DNA of 5,558 nt from an uncultured Christensenellaceae bacterium (lineage in GTDB: Bacteria; Bacillota; Clostridia; Christensenellales; Aristaeellaceae), in contig CAJOPV010000162.1 in assembly GCA_905236495.1 (NCBI GenBank), positions 1-5,558 of the forward strand, in the 5' to 3' direction. The first letter of the stretch is position 1. The number at the start of each line of letters is the position of its first letter. The translations under genes and the position numbers were made by a program. A model generated the notes under the pieces. It was not told the origin of the DNA and ran no database searches. It was given only the letters and a program-made list of their open reading frames with translations. Of the stretch, positions 1 to 5,558 are shown piece by piece.

Positions 1-1070
1 ACGAATTCGTCCCCGGTCTGCTGGGCCTGCTGGATGGTGCCGATGTAGCTTTCAAACCGCTGCATCACCCGCTCCGTCACGTCCTGCACGTGGCGCATGC
101 CGTCCAGTATCTGCCCCGCCGCCGCCATGGTGCGCTCCATGGATTCGTAGGATACCGCCTGGGCCTGATTGACCTGGGACAGGGTCTGCCCAAGCTGCGC
201 AAACTGCCCGCCCAGAGCCCGGTTCATTTGGGTGACGAACTGGCTTGCGATGTTTGCCACCCCGTCGATCTGGGCCTGGGTCTGGCCCAGGATAAAGCTG
301 TTCATGCTCTGGGTCACCGGGGCCAGGGAACGCTCCACGCTATTGACGATGCCATCGCTGACCCGGGCTCCCATGTCAGCGGACAGGCGGCGCAGAAGGG
401 CGCTCCTGTCCTCCTGCTGGCAGATGATCTGTACGTTGTCCTCCAGGGGCTTTTGCATCACCAGATCGGAAAATGCGTCGTGAAATTCATCGATGGCCCG
501 GGTGGCGCTGCCGTGAGCCATGCGGCTGAGCATGTTGAATATCAGCGAGCAGGCGATGCCGGCGATGGAGGTCATAAAAGCAAAGGTCATGCCCCCGATC
601 ATCTGGGGAATGCTTTCCATGGTCTTCGCAGCGTCGCTGACATCCAACCCGCCCAGGCCCCGCATGAGGCCGATGAAGGTGCCCAGGATGCCAAGGGAGG
701 TGAGCAGGCTTGGCACCACCTCCGCCAGCTGCTCATGCCCGGCGGAATAGATCACCGAATCGTCGTTGATATAATCCCCCACGTTGCAGTTTAAGCCCCG
801 GGCGTCCAACTGCTCCGCGTTCACCAAAAACCGCCGCCAGGGGCCCTGCAGCTCTTTCCCTAAAAACATCACATCCTGCCAGACGGGCCTTCCTTCCCCG
901 GTGTTGGTTTCCAATAGCCTGATCCCCCGCCTGAGCCGCCGGGCGCCCCGGGATACGGGCAGCACGCATTTGGTGACGCCGATGAGGGCCACCAGGGCAA
1001 TGGCGCAATAAATCGCAAAATCGGCGGCGTTTTCCGCCAGGCTGTTCAAAAATTCGGTCAACGCTCTCAT
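1..1070 (-). CDS. MotA/TolQ/ExbB-family proton channel protein with long helical tail, ZorA-like (partial, 3' end outside window)
   Basis: Reading the minus strand from an ATG at 1070 gives 356 uninterrupted residues running off the window edge, so the C-terminus is missing. Three hydrophobic segments are visible: about 17-38, 118-138 (VVPSLLTSLGILGTFIGL) and 158-180. The second and third form the close-packed pair typical of the MotA/TolQ/ExbB pore, with the conserved Pro at 120 and polar Thr at 124, 131, 162 and 167 that could line a proton path. After residue 190 comes a soluble, helix-prone tail. It has no proline from 252 to 356 and 19 Gln among residues 251-356. A three-helix pore plus a long cytoplasmic tail is the ZorA arrangement, where a five-subunit stator surrounds an OmpA/MotB-like ZorB dimer. 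The start is firm: an in-frame TAG lies eight codons upstream with no other start between, and AGGG (1076-1079) sits 5 nt before the ATG. Family assignment is confident. A Zorya role is inference, because neighbouring genes here are housekeeping and the expected partner lies outside the window. Confidence 0.85.
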   Translation of the reverse strand, partial: MRALTEFLNSLAENAADFAIYCAIALVALIGVTKCVLPVSRGARRLRRGIRLLETNTGEGRPVWQDVMFLGKELQGPWRRFLVNAEQLDARGLNCNVGDYINDDSVIYSAGHEQLAEVVPSLLTSLGILGTFIGLMRGLGGLDVSDAAKTMESIPQMIGGMTFAFMTSIAGIACSLIFNMLSRMAHGSATRAIDEFHDAFSDLVMQKPLEDNVQIICQQEDRSALLRRLSADMGARVSDGIVNSVERSLAPVTQSMNSFILGQTQAQIDGVANIASQFVTQMNRALGGQFAQLGQTLSQVNQAQAVSYESMERTMAAAGQILDGMRHVQDVTERVMQRFESYIGTIQQAQQTGDEF

Positions 1071-1113
1071 CCTTTCCCTGGGGGTACAGCATAACTACAA
1101 AGAAACATCTTAT

Positions 1114-1142
1114 ATTGTAACGAATAATCCTCATAAATGCAA
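1114..1142 (-). promoter_or_regulatory. Putative sigma-A promoter for the proton-channel gene
   Basis: On the minus strand, TTGCAT (1137-1142) and TACAAT (1114-1119) are separated by 17 bp. The -10 box matches the consensus at five of six positions; the -35 is weak (three of six). The predicted transcription start is near 1107, giving a leader of roughly 37 nt before the ATG at 1070. The sequence upstream of the -35 (about 1143-1185) is rich in A-tracts on this strand and could act as an UP element that compensates for the weak -35. Confidence 0.5.
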
Positions 1143-1174
1143 TAGATTTGTAATAAATCCTTTTGTAAATTTCC
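1115..1174 (+). repeat. Three imperfect direct copies of a TTGTAA...TCC element
   Basis: On the plus strand, TTGTAA followed by a short A/T-rich stretch and TCC occurs at 1115-1130, 1148-1160 and 1163-1174. The starts are 33 and 15 bp apart. The first copy overlaps the -10 box of the minus-strand promoter, and the other two lie upstream of its -35. They could be binding sites for a regulator of the divergent genes. The surrounding sequence is very A+T-rich, so chance similarity is a real alternative. Confidence 0.3.
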
Positions 1175-1206
1175 ATTTTTATTTGCATGCCAGGCCCCGG
1201 AGCGCA

Positions 1207-1236
1207 TTGACAGGCAAAGGTTTTTCGCGGTATCAT
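1207..1236 (+). promoter_or_regulatory. Putative sigma-A promoter for the CapA-like gene
   Basis: A perfect -35 box TTGACA (1207-1212) is followed after 18 bp by TATCAT (1231-1236), five of six matches to the -10 consensus. Transcription would begin near 1243. This leaves about 26 nt of leader, including the ribosome binding site, before the ATG at 1269. The position also argues against the upstream in-frame ATG at 1251, which would have only about 8 nt of leader and no binding site. Confidence 0.65.
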
Positions 1237-1255
1237 AGGCATAACGCAAAATGGG

Positions 1256-1262
1256 AAAGGAG
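1256..1262 (+). promoter_or_regulatory. Ribosome binding site fixing the CapA-like start at 1269
   Basis: AAAGGAG is followed by a 6-nt spacer and the ATG at 1269. The in-frame ATG at 1251 lies upstream of this site, so it is unlikely to be used. Starting at 1269 also places a clean signal peptide at the extreme N-terminus. Confidence 0.8.
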
Positions 1263-1268
1263 CCTCCC

Positions 1269-2375
1269 ATGATTCGATTGCTGACGGCACTTCTTTTGCT
1301 CATGTCGCTGCTGCCCTCCTCCCTGGCGGAGGATTCCCCCGCCTATTACGAAGCCCCGCATCAGATCGTGGTTTCCTTCACGGGGGACTGCACCCTGGGC
1401 TGCACCGATTCCCAGCGGCTGGATACCAAAAAAGGCTTTGAGGCCGTGATCCAGCGGGAGGGGATGGCCTATCCCTTCGCCATGGTGAAGGAAATTTTTG
1501 ATGCCGACGATCTTACCGTCGTCAACCTGGAAAGCGTGTTTTACGAGCATGACGCCAATAAGGCGGATAAGAAATACAATTTCCGCGCTCCCTGCTCCTA
1601 CGTGGATATCCTGCGCCAGGGCGGGGTGGATGCGGTGAGCTTTGCCAACAACCATGTATTGGATTACGGCATTTACGGCTTCCAATCCACCATTGACACC
1701 CTGGACGCGGCGGGCATCCCCTGGTTCGGGGTCAGCAGCAACGAATCCCGCACCTATATCTTTGAAAAGGACGGGATCAGGCTCGGCTTCGTATCCGCCT
1801 ACATCGGGGAATACTGGGGCAACCGGGAAAAGACCCAGCAATGCTTTCAGGGCTTAAAGGACGCGGGCTGCAGCGCCATTGTGGGCATCCTGCACGGAGG
1901 CGTGGAATACGACGTGCTCCATGATACCGGCTATGTGGAATCCATGGCGAATTCCTTCATCCGCTACGGGGCGGACGTGGTGGTGGGTCACCATCCCCAC
2001 ACCCTCCAGGGCATGCGGGTGGAAAACGGGCGCACTACCCTGTGGAGCCTGGGCAACTTCGTATTCGGCGGCAACCCGGAAATCAGGCAGAATCACGCCG
2101 GGGAATCCGTCATCGGCACAGCCATCGCCCAGTTCACCTTCTCCTTTGACGAGGAAGGCGCCTACCTGGGCCACCAGCTGAACCTGATCCCCTGCCATAT
2201 ATCCGGGCATACCAATTATAACGATTATCAGCCCTATCCCGTGGAAGGCAGCCAGGCCGCCGCGGTGCTCAGATCCATCCAGCGGGATACCCAGCCCCGG
2301 AGCCTGAAGCTCTCTCCCTACGTGGAAGGCGCAGGCGCCCTGCAGCCCTTCGTGCCGGCCCCCTCGGATCGGTGA
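1269..2375 (+). CDS. CapA-family (PGA_cap) secreted metallophosphatase-fold protein
   Basis: The 368-residue product begins with a short signal peptide: Arg3, a Leu-rich core at 4-15, and a likely signal peptidase site after SLA at 18-20. It carries the CapA/PGA_cap motifs in order: GD at 39-40, NLE at 86-88, NNH followed by D at 127-132, LHGG at 208-211, GHHPH at 240-244 and LGNFVF at 261-266. The Asp, Asn and His residues are those expected to hold a two-metal centre of the calcineurin-like phosphoesterase type. CapA proteins are tied to poly-gamma-glutamate capsule synthesis in Bacillus, but many clostridial homologues stand alone with no known substrate. No capB, capC or capD homologue is visible here, so a capsule role is not supported. 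There is no C-terminal membrane helix or sorting signal; the protein is probably exported and either released or loosely retained. It has its own promoter and is divergent from the proton-channel gene. No terminator is visible after the TGA, so read-through into hprK is possible. Confidence 0.9.
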   Translation: MIRLLTALLLLMSLLPSSLAEDSPAYYEAPHQIVVSFTGDCTLGCTDSQRLDTKKGFEAVIQREGMAYPFAMVKEIFDADDLTVVNLESVFYEHDANKADKKYNFRAPCSYVDILRQGGVDAVSFANNHVLDYGIYGFQSTIDTLDAAGIPWFGVSSNESRTYIFEKDGIRLGFVSAYIGEYWGNREKTQQCFQGLKDAGCSAIVGILHGGVEYDVLHDTGYVESMANSFIRYGADVVVGHHPHTLQGMRVENGRTTLWSLGNFVFGGNPEIRQNHAGESVIGTAIAQFTFSFDEEGAYLGHQLNLIPCHISGHTNYNDYQPYPVEGSQAAAVLRSIQRDTQPRSLKLSPYVEGAGALQPFVPAPSDR

Positions 2376-2379
2376 GGCG

Positions 2380-2403
2380 GCCTTGCAAATTCACCGGCAA
2401 GGC
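2380..2403. repeat. 7-bp inverted repeat inside the hprK promoter (possible operator)
   Basis: GCCTTGC (2380-2386) and GCAAGGC (2397-2403) are perfect reverse complements separated by 10 bp. The left arm covers most of the -35 box and the right arm ends 2 bp before the -10 box. No T-run follows, so an intrinsic terminator for the upstream gene is unlikely. A dyad placed like this is a classic repressor site, but no regulator can be named. Confidence 0.45.
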
Positions 2404-2411
2404 GGTATAAT
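2383..2411 (+). promoter_or_regulatory. Putative sigma-A promoter for the hprK operon
   Basis: TTGCAA (2383-2388) and a perfect TATAAT (2406-2411) are separated by 17 bp. Transcription would start near 2418, leaving about 29 nt before the hprK ATG. The promoter starts 8 bp after the CapA-like stop codon, so hprK can be expressed independently of the gene upstream. Confidence 0.7.
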
Positions 2412-2446
2412 GACGAAAGGATTTTGTAGTCACGGGAGGGAATGCC

Positions 2447-3367
2447 ATGCTCGTCAATGCCAAGGAATTCATCAACGCCCTGCAGCTGCAGGTGCTCTCT
2501 CCCAGCACCAGAACGGAATGGGAGCTCATCTCCGAGGAAATGAACCGCCCCGGTCTGCAGTTCGTGGGGTTTTACGATCATTTCGCCTACGAGCGTCCGC
2601 AGGTGGTGGGGCTCACGGAAATGAGCTATCTGGAGCAATTGTCCGACGAGACCCGGCGGGAGCGGCTGGAGGCCTATTTTTCCTATCCCATCCCCTGCGT
2701 GATCCTGTGCCGCGGCATGATGCCCCAGGATGATATCCTGGAGCTGGCAAAAGCCCATAACGTATATATCCTGCGCACCGAGACGGTCACCACCCGGTTC
2801 GTGGTGAACGCCATGAATTACCTGAGCCGGGCCATGGCCCCCCGATCCACGCTCCACGGCGTACTGGTGGATGTGTATGGGGTGGGCGTGCTGATTACCG
2901 GGGAAAGCGGCGTAGGCAAAAGCGAAGCGGCGCTGGAGCTGGTCAAGCGCGGGCACCAGCTGGTGGCGGACGACGTGGTGGATGTGTGCCGCATCACCAA
3001 TAATCGCCTCATCGGCGAATCCCCCGAAACGGTGCGGCATTTCATGGAGATCCGGGGCATCGGCATCATCGATATCAAGGCCATGTACGGCATCAGCGCC
3101 GTGCTGATGAGCAAATCCATTGATCTGGTGATCCACCTGGAAAACTGGAAGGAAAACAAGGCCTACGATCGGCTGGGCCTTTCCGAAGATTTCACTACCA
3201 TTATGGATGTGCGGGTGCCCCAGCTGGTGCTGCCCGTGCGCCCGGGGCGCAACCTGGCGGTAGTCATCGAGGTGGCGGCCCGGAATTTCTCCTTGAAGCA
3301 ATTGGGCTATTCCGCCGCCCAGGAGTTGGATCGGCGGCTGAATGAATTGATGAACAGCAGCAAATAA
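2447..3367 (+). CDS. hprK: HPr kinase/phosphorylase
   Basis: The 306-residue product matches the bifunctional HprK/P family in length and layout. It phosphorylates HPr (and Crh where present) on the regulatory serine using ATP or pyrophosphate, and removes that phosphate by phosphorolysis, thereby controlling CcpA-dependent catabolite repression in the cytoplasm. The N-terminal domain covers about 1-130. The kinase domain begins at HGVLVDVYG (137-145). It contains the P-loop GESGVGKS (152-159), the acidic pair D175-D176, the family signature EIRGIGIIDI (201-210), and the conserved PVRPGRN near 263-269. The start is supported by GGGAGGG (2434-2440) 6 nt before the ATG. It is the first gene of a likely operon with glucokinase and asnS. 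All key residues are present and nothing suggests loss of either activity. Confidence 0.97.
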   Translation: MLVNAKEFINALQLQVLSPSTRTEWELISEEMNRPGLQFVGFYDHFAYERPQVVGLTEMSYLEQLSDETRRERLEAYFSYPIPCVILCRGMMPQDDILELAKAHNVYILRTETVTTRFVVNAMNYLSRAMAPRSTLHGVLVDVYGVGVLITGESGVGKSEAALELVKRGHQLVADDVVDVCRITNNRLIGESPETVRHFMEIRGIGIIDIKAMYGISAVLMSKSIDLVIHLENWKENKAYDRLGLSEDFTTIMDVRVPQLVLPVRPGRNLAVVIEVAARNFSLKQLGYSAAQELDRRLNELMNSSK

Positions 3368-3380
3368 TTTTTCCGCTCAC

Positions 3381-3388
3381 AAAGGAGG
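3381..3388 (+). promoter_or_regulatory. Ribosome binding site fixing the glucokinase start at 3396
   Basis: AAAGGAGG ends 7 nt before the ATG at 3396 but only 1 nt before the in-frame ATG at 3390. Normal spacing therefore selects 3396, which puts the N-terminus at MVYIGIDLGG as is usual for ROK kinases. Confidence 0.85.
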
Positions 3389-3395
3389 AATGGGC

Positions 3396-4337
3396 ATGGT
3401 ATATATCGGCATTGACCTGGGGGGCACCAACATCGCCGTGGGGGCGGTGGATGAAGAAGGCAGGATCCTGGCCGAATGCTCCGTCAAGACCCTGGCTCAG
3501 CGCCCCTTCACCGAGATCGTGAAGGACATGGCGGGCTGCGTCATCCGCGTGATGAAGCAGGGGGGCTTCACTGAAAAGGACGTGCATTCCGTCGGCATCG
3601 GCATTCCCGGTGTGGCGGATGAACGGGGCGTGGTGCTCAACTGCGCCAATTTAGGCTGGTTCAACGAGCCCCTGGCCGCCGAAATGGGCAAGTATTTCTC
3701 CATTCCCGTCTTCATCGGCAACGACGCCAACGTGGCTGCCCTGGCGGAAAGCTATGCCGGGGTCAGCAAGGGGTGCCACAGCAGCGTGATGATTACCCTG
3801 GGCACCGGCGTGGGCGGCGGCATCGTCATCGACGGCAAGGCCTGGAACGGAGCCCACGGGCGGGGCGGAGAAATGGGGCATATGACCTTGGTGCCCGACG
3901 GCGTGCCCTGCACCTGCGGCAATAACGGGTGCGTGGAGCGCTATTGCTCCGCCACCGCCCTGATCCGCATGGCGAAGCAGGAGTGCCAGGCCTACCCGGA
4001 CAGCCTGATCCTGAAAAAGGCGGGCGGCGATCCCGAGCGCGTCAACGCGAAGCTGGTGATCGACGCCGCGAAGGAAGGTGATGCGCCCGCCCTTCGGGTA
4101 TTCAATTCCTTCGTGTATTATCTGGCCCTGACGATCAATAACATCACCGCTTTCCTGGACCCGGATGTGATCGTGCTGGGCGGCGGCGTCAGCCACGCGG
4201 GGAAATTCCTGCTGGATTCTGTCCGGGCCCTGCTGCCCCGGTATCAGATCTTCAAGGCCCTGCCCATCCCCCGGCTGGAGATTGCCAGCCTGGGCAACGA
4301 GGCCGGCATCATCGGCGCCGCCATGCTGGGCAAATAG
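3396..4337 (+). CDS. glcK: ROK-family glucokinase
   Basis: The 313-residue protein is a full-length ROK (repressor, ORF, kinase) sugar kinase without an N-terminal DNA-binding domain, so it is an enzyme and not a NagC/XylR-type regulator. Visible motifs are the ATP phosphate loop DLGGTN at 7-12, the catalytic Asp in GNDAN (D110), the second phosphate loop LGTGVGGG at 135-142, the sugar-binding E159 and H162 in GEMGH, the zinc cluster C172, C174 and C179 (CTCGNNGC, with H162 as fourth ligand), E181, and the adenosine motif LGGGVS at 261-266. The likely reaction is ATP-dependent phosphorylation of glucose to glucose-6-phosphate in the cytoplasm. Other hexoses, such as mannose, N-acetylglucosamine or N-acetylmannosamine, cannot be excluded for this family. 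It starts 28 nt after hprK, consistent with co-transcription. Confidence 0.92.
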   Translation: MVYIGIDLGGTNIAVGAVDEEGRILAECSVKTLAQRPFTEIVKDMAGCVIRVMKQGGFTEKDVHSVGIGIPGVADERGVVLNCANLGWFNEPLAAEMGKYFSIPVFIGNDANVAALAESYAGVSKGCHSSVMITLGTGVGGGIVIDGKAWNGAHGRGGEMGHMTLVPDGVPCTCGNNGCVERYCSATALIRMAKQECQAYPDSLILKKAGGDPERVNAKLVIDAAKEGDAPALRVFNSFVYYLALTINNITAFLDPDVIVLGGGVSHAGKFLLDSVRALLPRYQIFKALPIPRLEIASLGNEAGIIGAAMLGK

Positions 4338-4373
4338 ACAAAATCAAATTTTTATCGCTTGGAGGTACTTCCC

Positions 4374-5558
4374 ATGAACTATTCCGTTCGCCAGCTGTTC
4401 CGTCAAACGCCTCAGGATCAAACGGCGGTCACCGTATCCGGCTGGGTGCGCACATTGCGGGACAGCAAGGCTTTCGCTTTTATCGAGCTCAACGATGGCA
4501 CCTTCTTTAAGAACGTCCAGATCGTCTGCGAAGAGGATCTGGATAACTTCAGGGAGGTCGTCAAGATCACCCTGGGCAGCGCCATCCGGGTGACGGGCGT
4601 CCTGGCCCTGACCCCTGAAATGAAGCAGCCCTTTGAGATCAAGGCCAAAAAGGTGGAGATCGTGGGCCTCAGCGATCCCGCCTATCCCCTGCAAAAGAAG
4701 CGCCATACCGTGGAATACCTGCGCACCCAGGCCCACCTGCGGCCCCGCACCAACCTGTTCAGCGCCGTGTTCCGCATCCGTTCCCTGGCGGCCCAGGCCA
4801 TCCATGCCTTCTTCGCGGAGCGGGGCTTTGTGTATGTGCATACGCCCCTCATCACCGCCTCCGACGCCGAAGGCGCGGGCGAAATGTTCCGCGTCACCAC
4901 CCTGGACCTAAACAACCTGCCCCGGGATGAGCAGGGCCGGGTCAACGATAAGGAAGATTTCTTCGGGCGTCCCGCAAACCTCACCGTTTCCGGGCAATTG
5001 AACGTGGAATGCTTCGCCCAGGCCTTCCGCAACGTCTATACCTTCGGCCCCACCTTCCGAGCGGAAAAATCCTATACTCCCCGCCATGCCGCCGAGTTCT
5101 GGATGATCGAGCCGGAGATCGCATTCGCCGATCTGGACGACGATATGGCCCTGGCGGAGGATATGCTCAAATACGTCATCGCCGACGTATTGGCGAAGGC
5201 CCCGGAGGAAATGGAATTCCTGAACAGCTTTGTGGATAAGGGCCTGATCGAAAGGCTTCAGCAGGTGGTGAACAGCCGCTTTGCCAGGGTCTCCTACACC
5301 GACGCCATCGATATCCTGCTCAAGGCGGATCGAGCATTCGATTTTCCCGTGCACTGGGGCATGGATATTCAGACCGAGCATGAACGGTATCTGGCGGAGG
5401 AGCATTTCGGCTGCCCGGTATGCGTCTATAACTATCCCAAGGACATCAAGGCCTTTTACATGCGCCAGAACGACGACGGAAAGACCGTCGCCGCCGTGGA
5501 TATCCTGGTGCCCGGCATCGGTGAGCTGATCGGCGGCAGCCAGCGTGAGGAGCGCCTG
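4374..5558 (+). CDS. asnS: Asparaginyl-tRNA synthetase (partial, 3' end outside window)
   Basis: The ATG at 4374 follows GGAGG (4361-4365) with an 8-nt spacer, and 395 codons read without a stop to the window edge. The family is usually about 460 residues, so roughly the last 65 are missing, including class II motif 3. The N-terminal OB-fold anticodon-binding domain covers about 18-100 (VSGWVRTLRDS at 21-31). The class II catalytic domain includes motif 1 around 134-160 (ending in HTPLIT), EGAGEMFRV at 166-174, the NLTVSGQLNVE loop at 202-212, and motif 2 around 225-248 with FRAE and RHAAEFWMIEPE. The enzyme charges tRNA-Asn with asparagine. The SGQL loop and FWMIEPE favour asparaginyl over aspartyl or lysyl synthetase. 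Motif 2 reads AEKSYTPRH where many homologues have AENSNTxRH. The gene follows the glucokinase gene by 36 nt with no hairpin or clear promoter between, so it probably shares the transcript. Confidence 0.96.
   Translation, partial: MNYSVRQLFRQTPQDQTAVTVSGWVRTLRDSKAFAFIELNDGTFFKNVQIVCEEDLDNFREVVKITLGSAIRVTGVLALTPEMKQPFEIKAKKVEIVGLSDPAYPLQKKRHTVEYLRTQAHLRPRTNLFSAVFRIRSLAAQAIHAFFAERGFVYVHTPLITASDAEGAGEMFRVTTLDLNNLPRDEQGRVNDKEDFFGRPANLTVSGQLNVECFAQAFRNVYTFGPTFRAEKSYTPRHAAEFWMIEPEIAFADLDDDMALAEDMLKYVIADVLAKAPEEMEFLNSFVDKGLIERLQQVVNSRFARVSYTDAIDILLKADRAFDFPVHWGMDIQTEHERYLAEEHFGCPVCVYNYPKDIKAFYMRQNDDGKTVAAVDILVPGIGELIGGSQREERL

Noticed and set aside
90..794. Open frame of 234 codons on the plus strand
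   Set aside because: It is antisense to the proton-channel gene. Its predicted protein is His/Gly/Ala-rich with no recognisable domain, as expected for a shadow frame in G+C-rich coding DNA. The minus-strand frame has clear membrane segments and family motifs.
1114..1130. Possible CcpA cre site (TGTAACGAATAATC) over the minus-strand -10 box
   Set aside because: The CG centre is one base out of register with the cre consensus and the right half does not match, so it does not qualify despite the nearby hprK.
1253..1268. GGGA...TCCC hairpin that might hide the CapA-like ribosome binding site
   Set aside because: A 4-bp stem with an 8-nt loop is too weak to support a translational switch.
733..1290. 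Minus-strand frame of 185 codons crossing the divergent intergenic region
   Set aside because: It spans both promoters and reads the proton-channel gene in the wrong frame; the upstream part encodes nothing recognisable.
2380..2403. Intrinsic terminator after the CapA-like gene
   Set aside because: The 7-bp stem has no downstream T-run (GGTATAATG follows) and overlaps a strong promoter, so an operator-like dyad is a better reading.
2318..3301. Open frame of 327 codons on the minus strand opposite hprK
   Set aside because: It lies almost wholly antisense to an unambiguous hprK, has a His-rich shadow composition, and has no family motif.
4338..4373. Separate promoter or terminator (or T-box leader) between the glucokinase gene and asnS
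   Set aside because: The 36-nt gap is far too short for a T-box, has no hairpin, and shows no paired -35/-10 boxes with acceptable spacing.

Overview
This window looks like a chromosomal segment from a G+C-rich member of the Clostridia (Firmicutes/Bacillota). The coding regions are G+C-rich by eye. Shine-Dalgarno sequences are strong (AAAGGAG, AAAGGAGG, GGAGG), and the promoters fit the vegetative sigma-A type. A bifunctional HPr kinase/phosphorylase next to a ROK-family glucokinase with a zinc-binding cysteine cluster is typical of Firmicutes sugar control. A Christensenellales-like gut or rumen organism would fit, but that assignment is inference.

Layout. Positions 1-1070, minus strand: the first 356 residues of a MotA/TolQ/ExbB-type proton-channel protein. 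It has three membrane segments and the start of a long, glutamine-rich helical tail, an architecture resembling ZorA of the Zorya anti-phage system. Its 3' end lies outside the window. Positions 1071-1268: a divergent regulatory region with a very A+T-rich core (20 G/C in the 90 bases at 1091-1180). It holds one plausible promoter for each direction and three imperfect direct copies of a TTGTAA...TCC element. Positions 1269-2375, plus strand: a secreted CapA-type metallophosphatase-fold protein. Positions 2376-2446: a promoter with a perfect -10 box and a 7-bp dyad lying across its -35 box and spacer. From there hprK (2447-3367), a ROK glucokinase gene (3396-4337) and asnS (4374 to beyond the window end) run in one direction. 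Gaps of 28 and 36 nt without visible terminators suggest a single transcript.

How they work together. HprK phosphorylates or dephosphorylates HPr/Crh on serine in response to glycolytic intermediates, and glucokinase makes glucose-6-phosphate from unphosphorylated glucose. The pair therefore joins sugar entry to carbon catabolite control. AsnS is a housekeeping aminoacyl-tRNA synthetase that appears to share the transcript. The CapA protein and the proton-channel protein are envelope proteins fired from opposite sides of one intergenic region. Whether they are functionally linked cannot be told from this window.

The most interesting item is the truncated proton-channel/long-tail protein. Its partner genes, which would show whether it is a Zorya-like defence motor or another ion-driven envelope device, should lie just beyond position 1.
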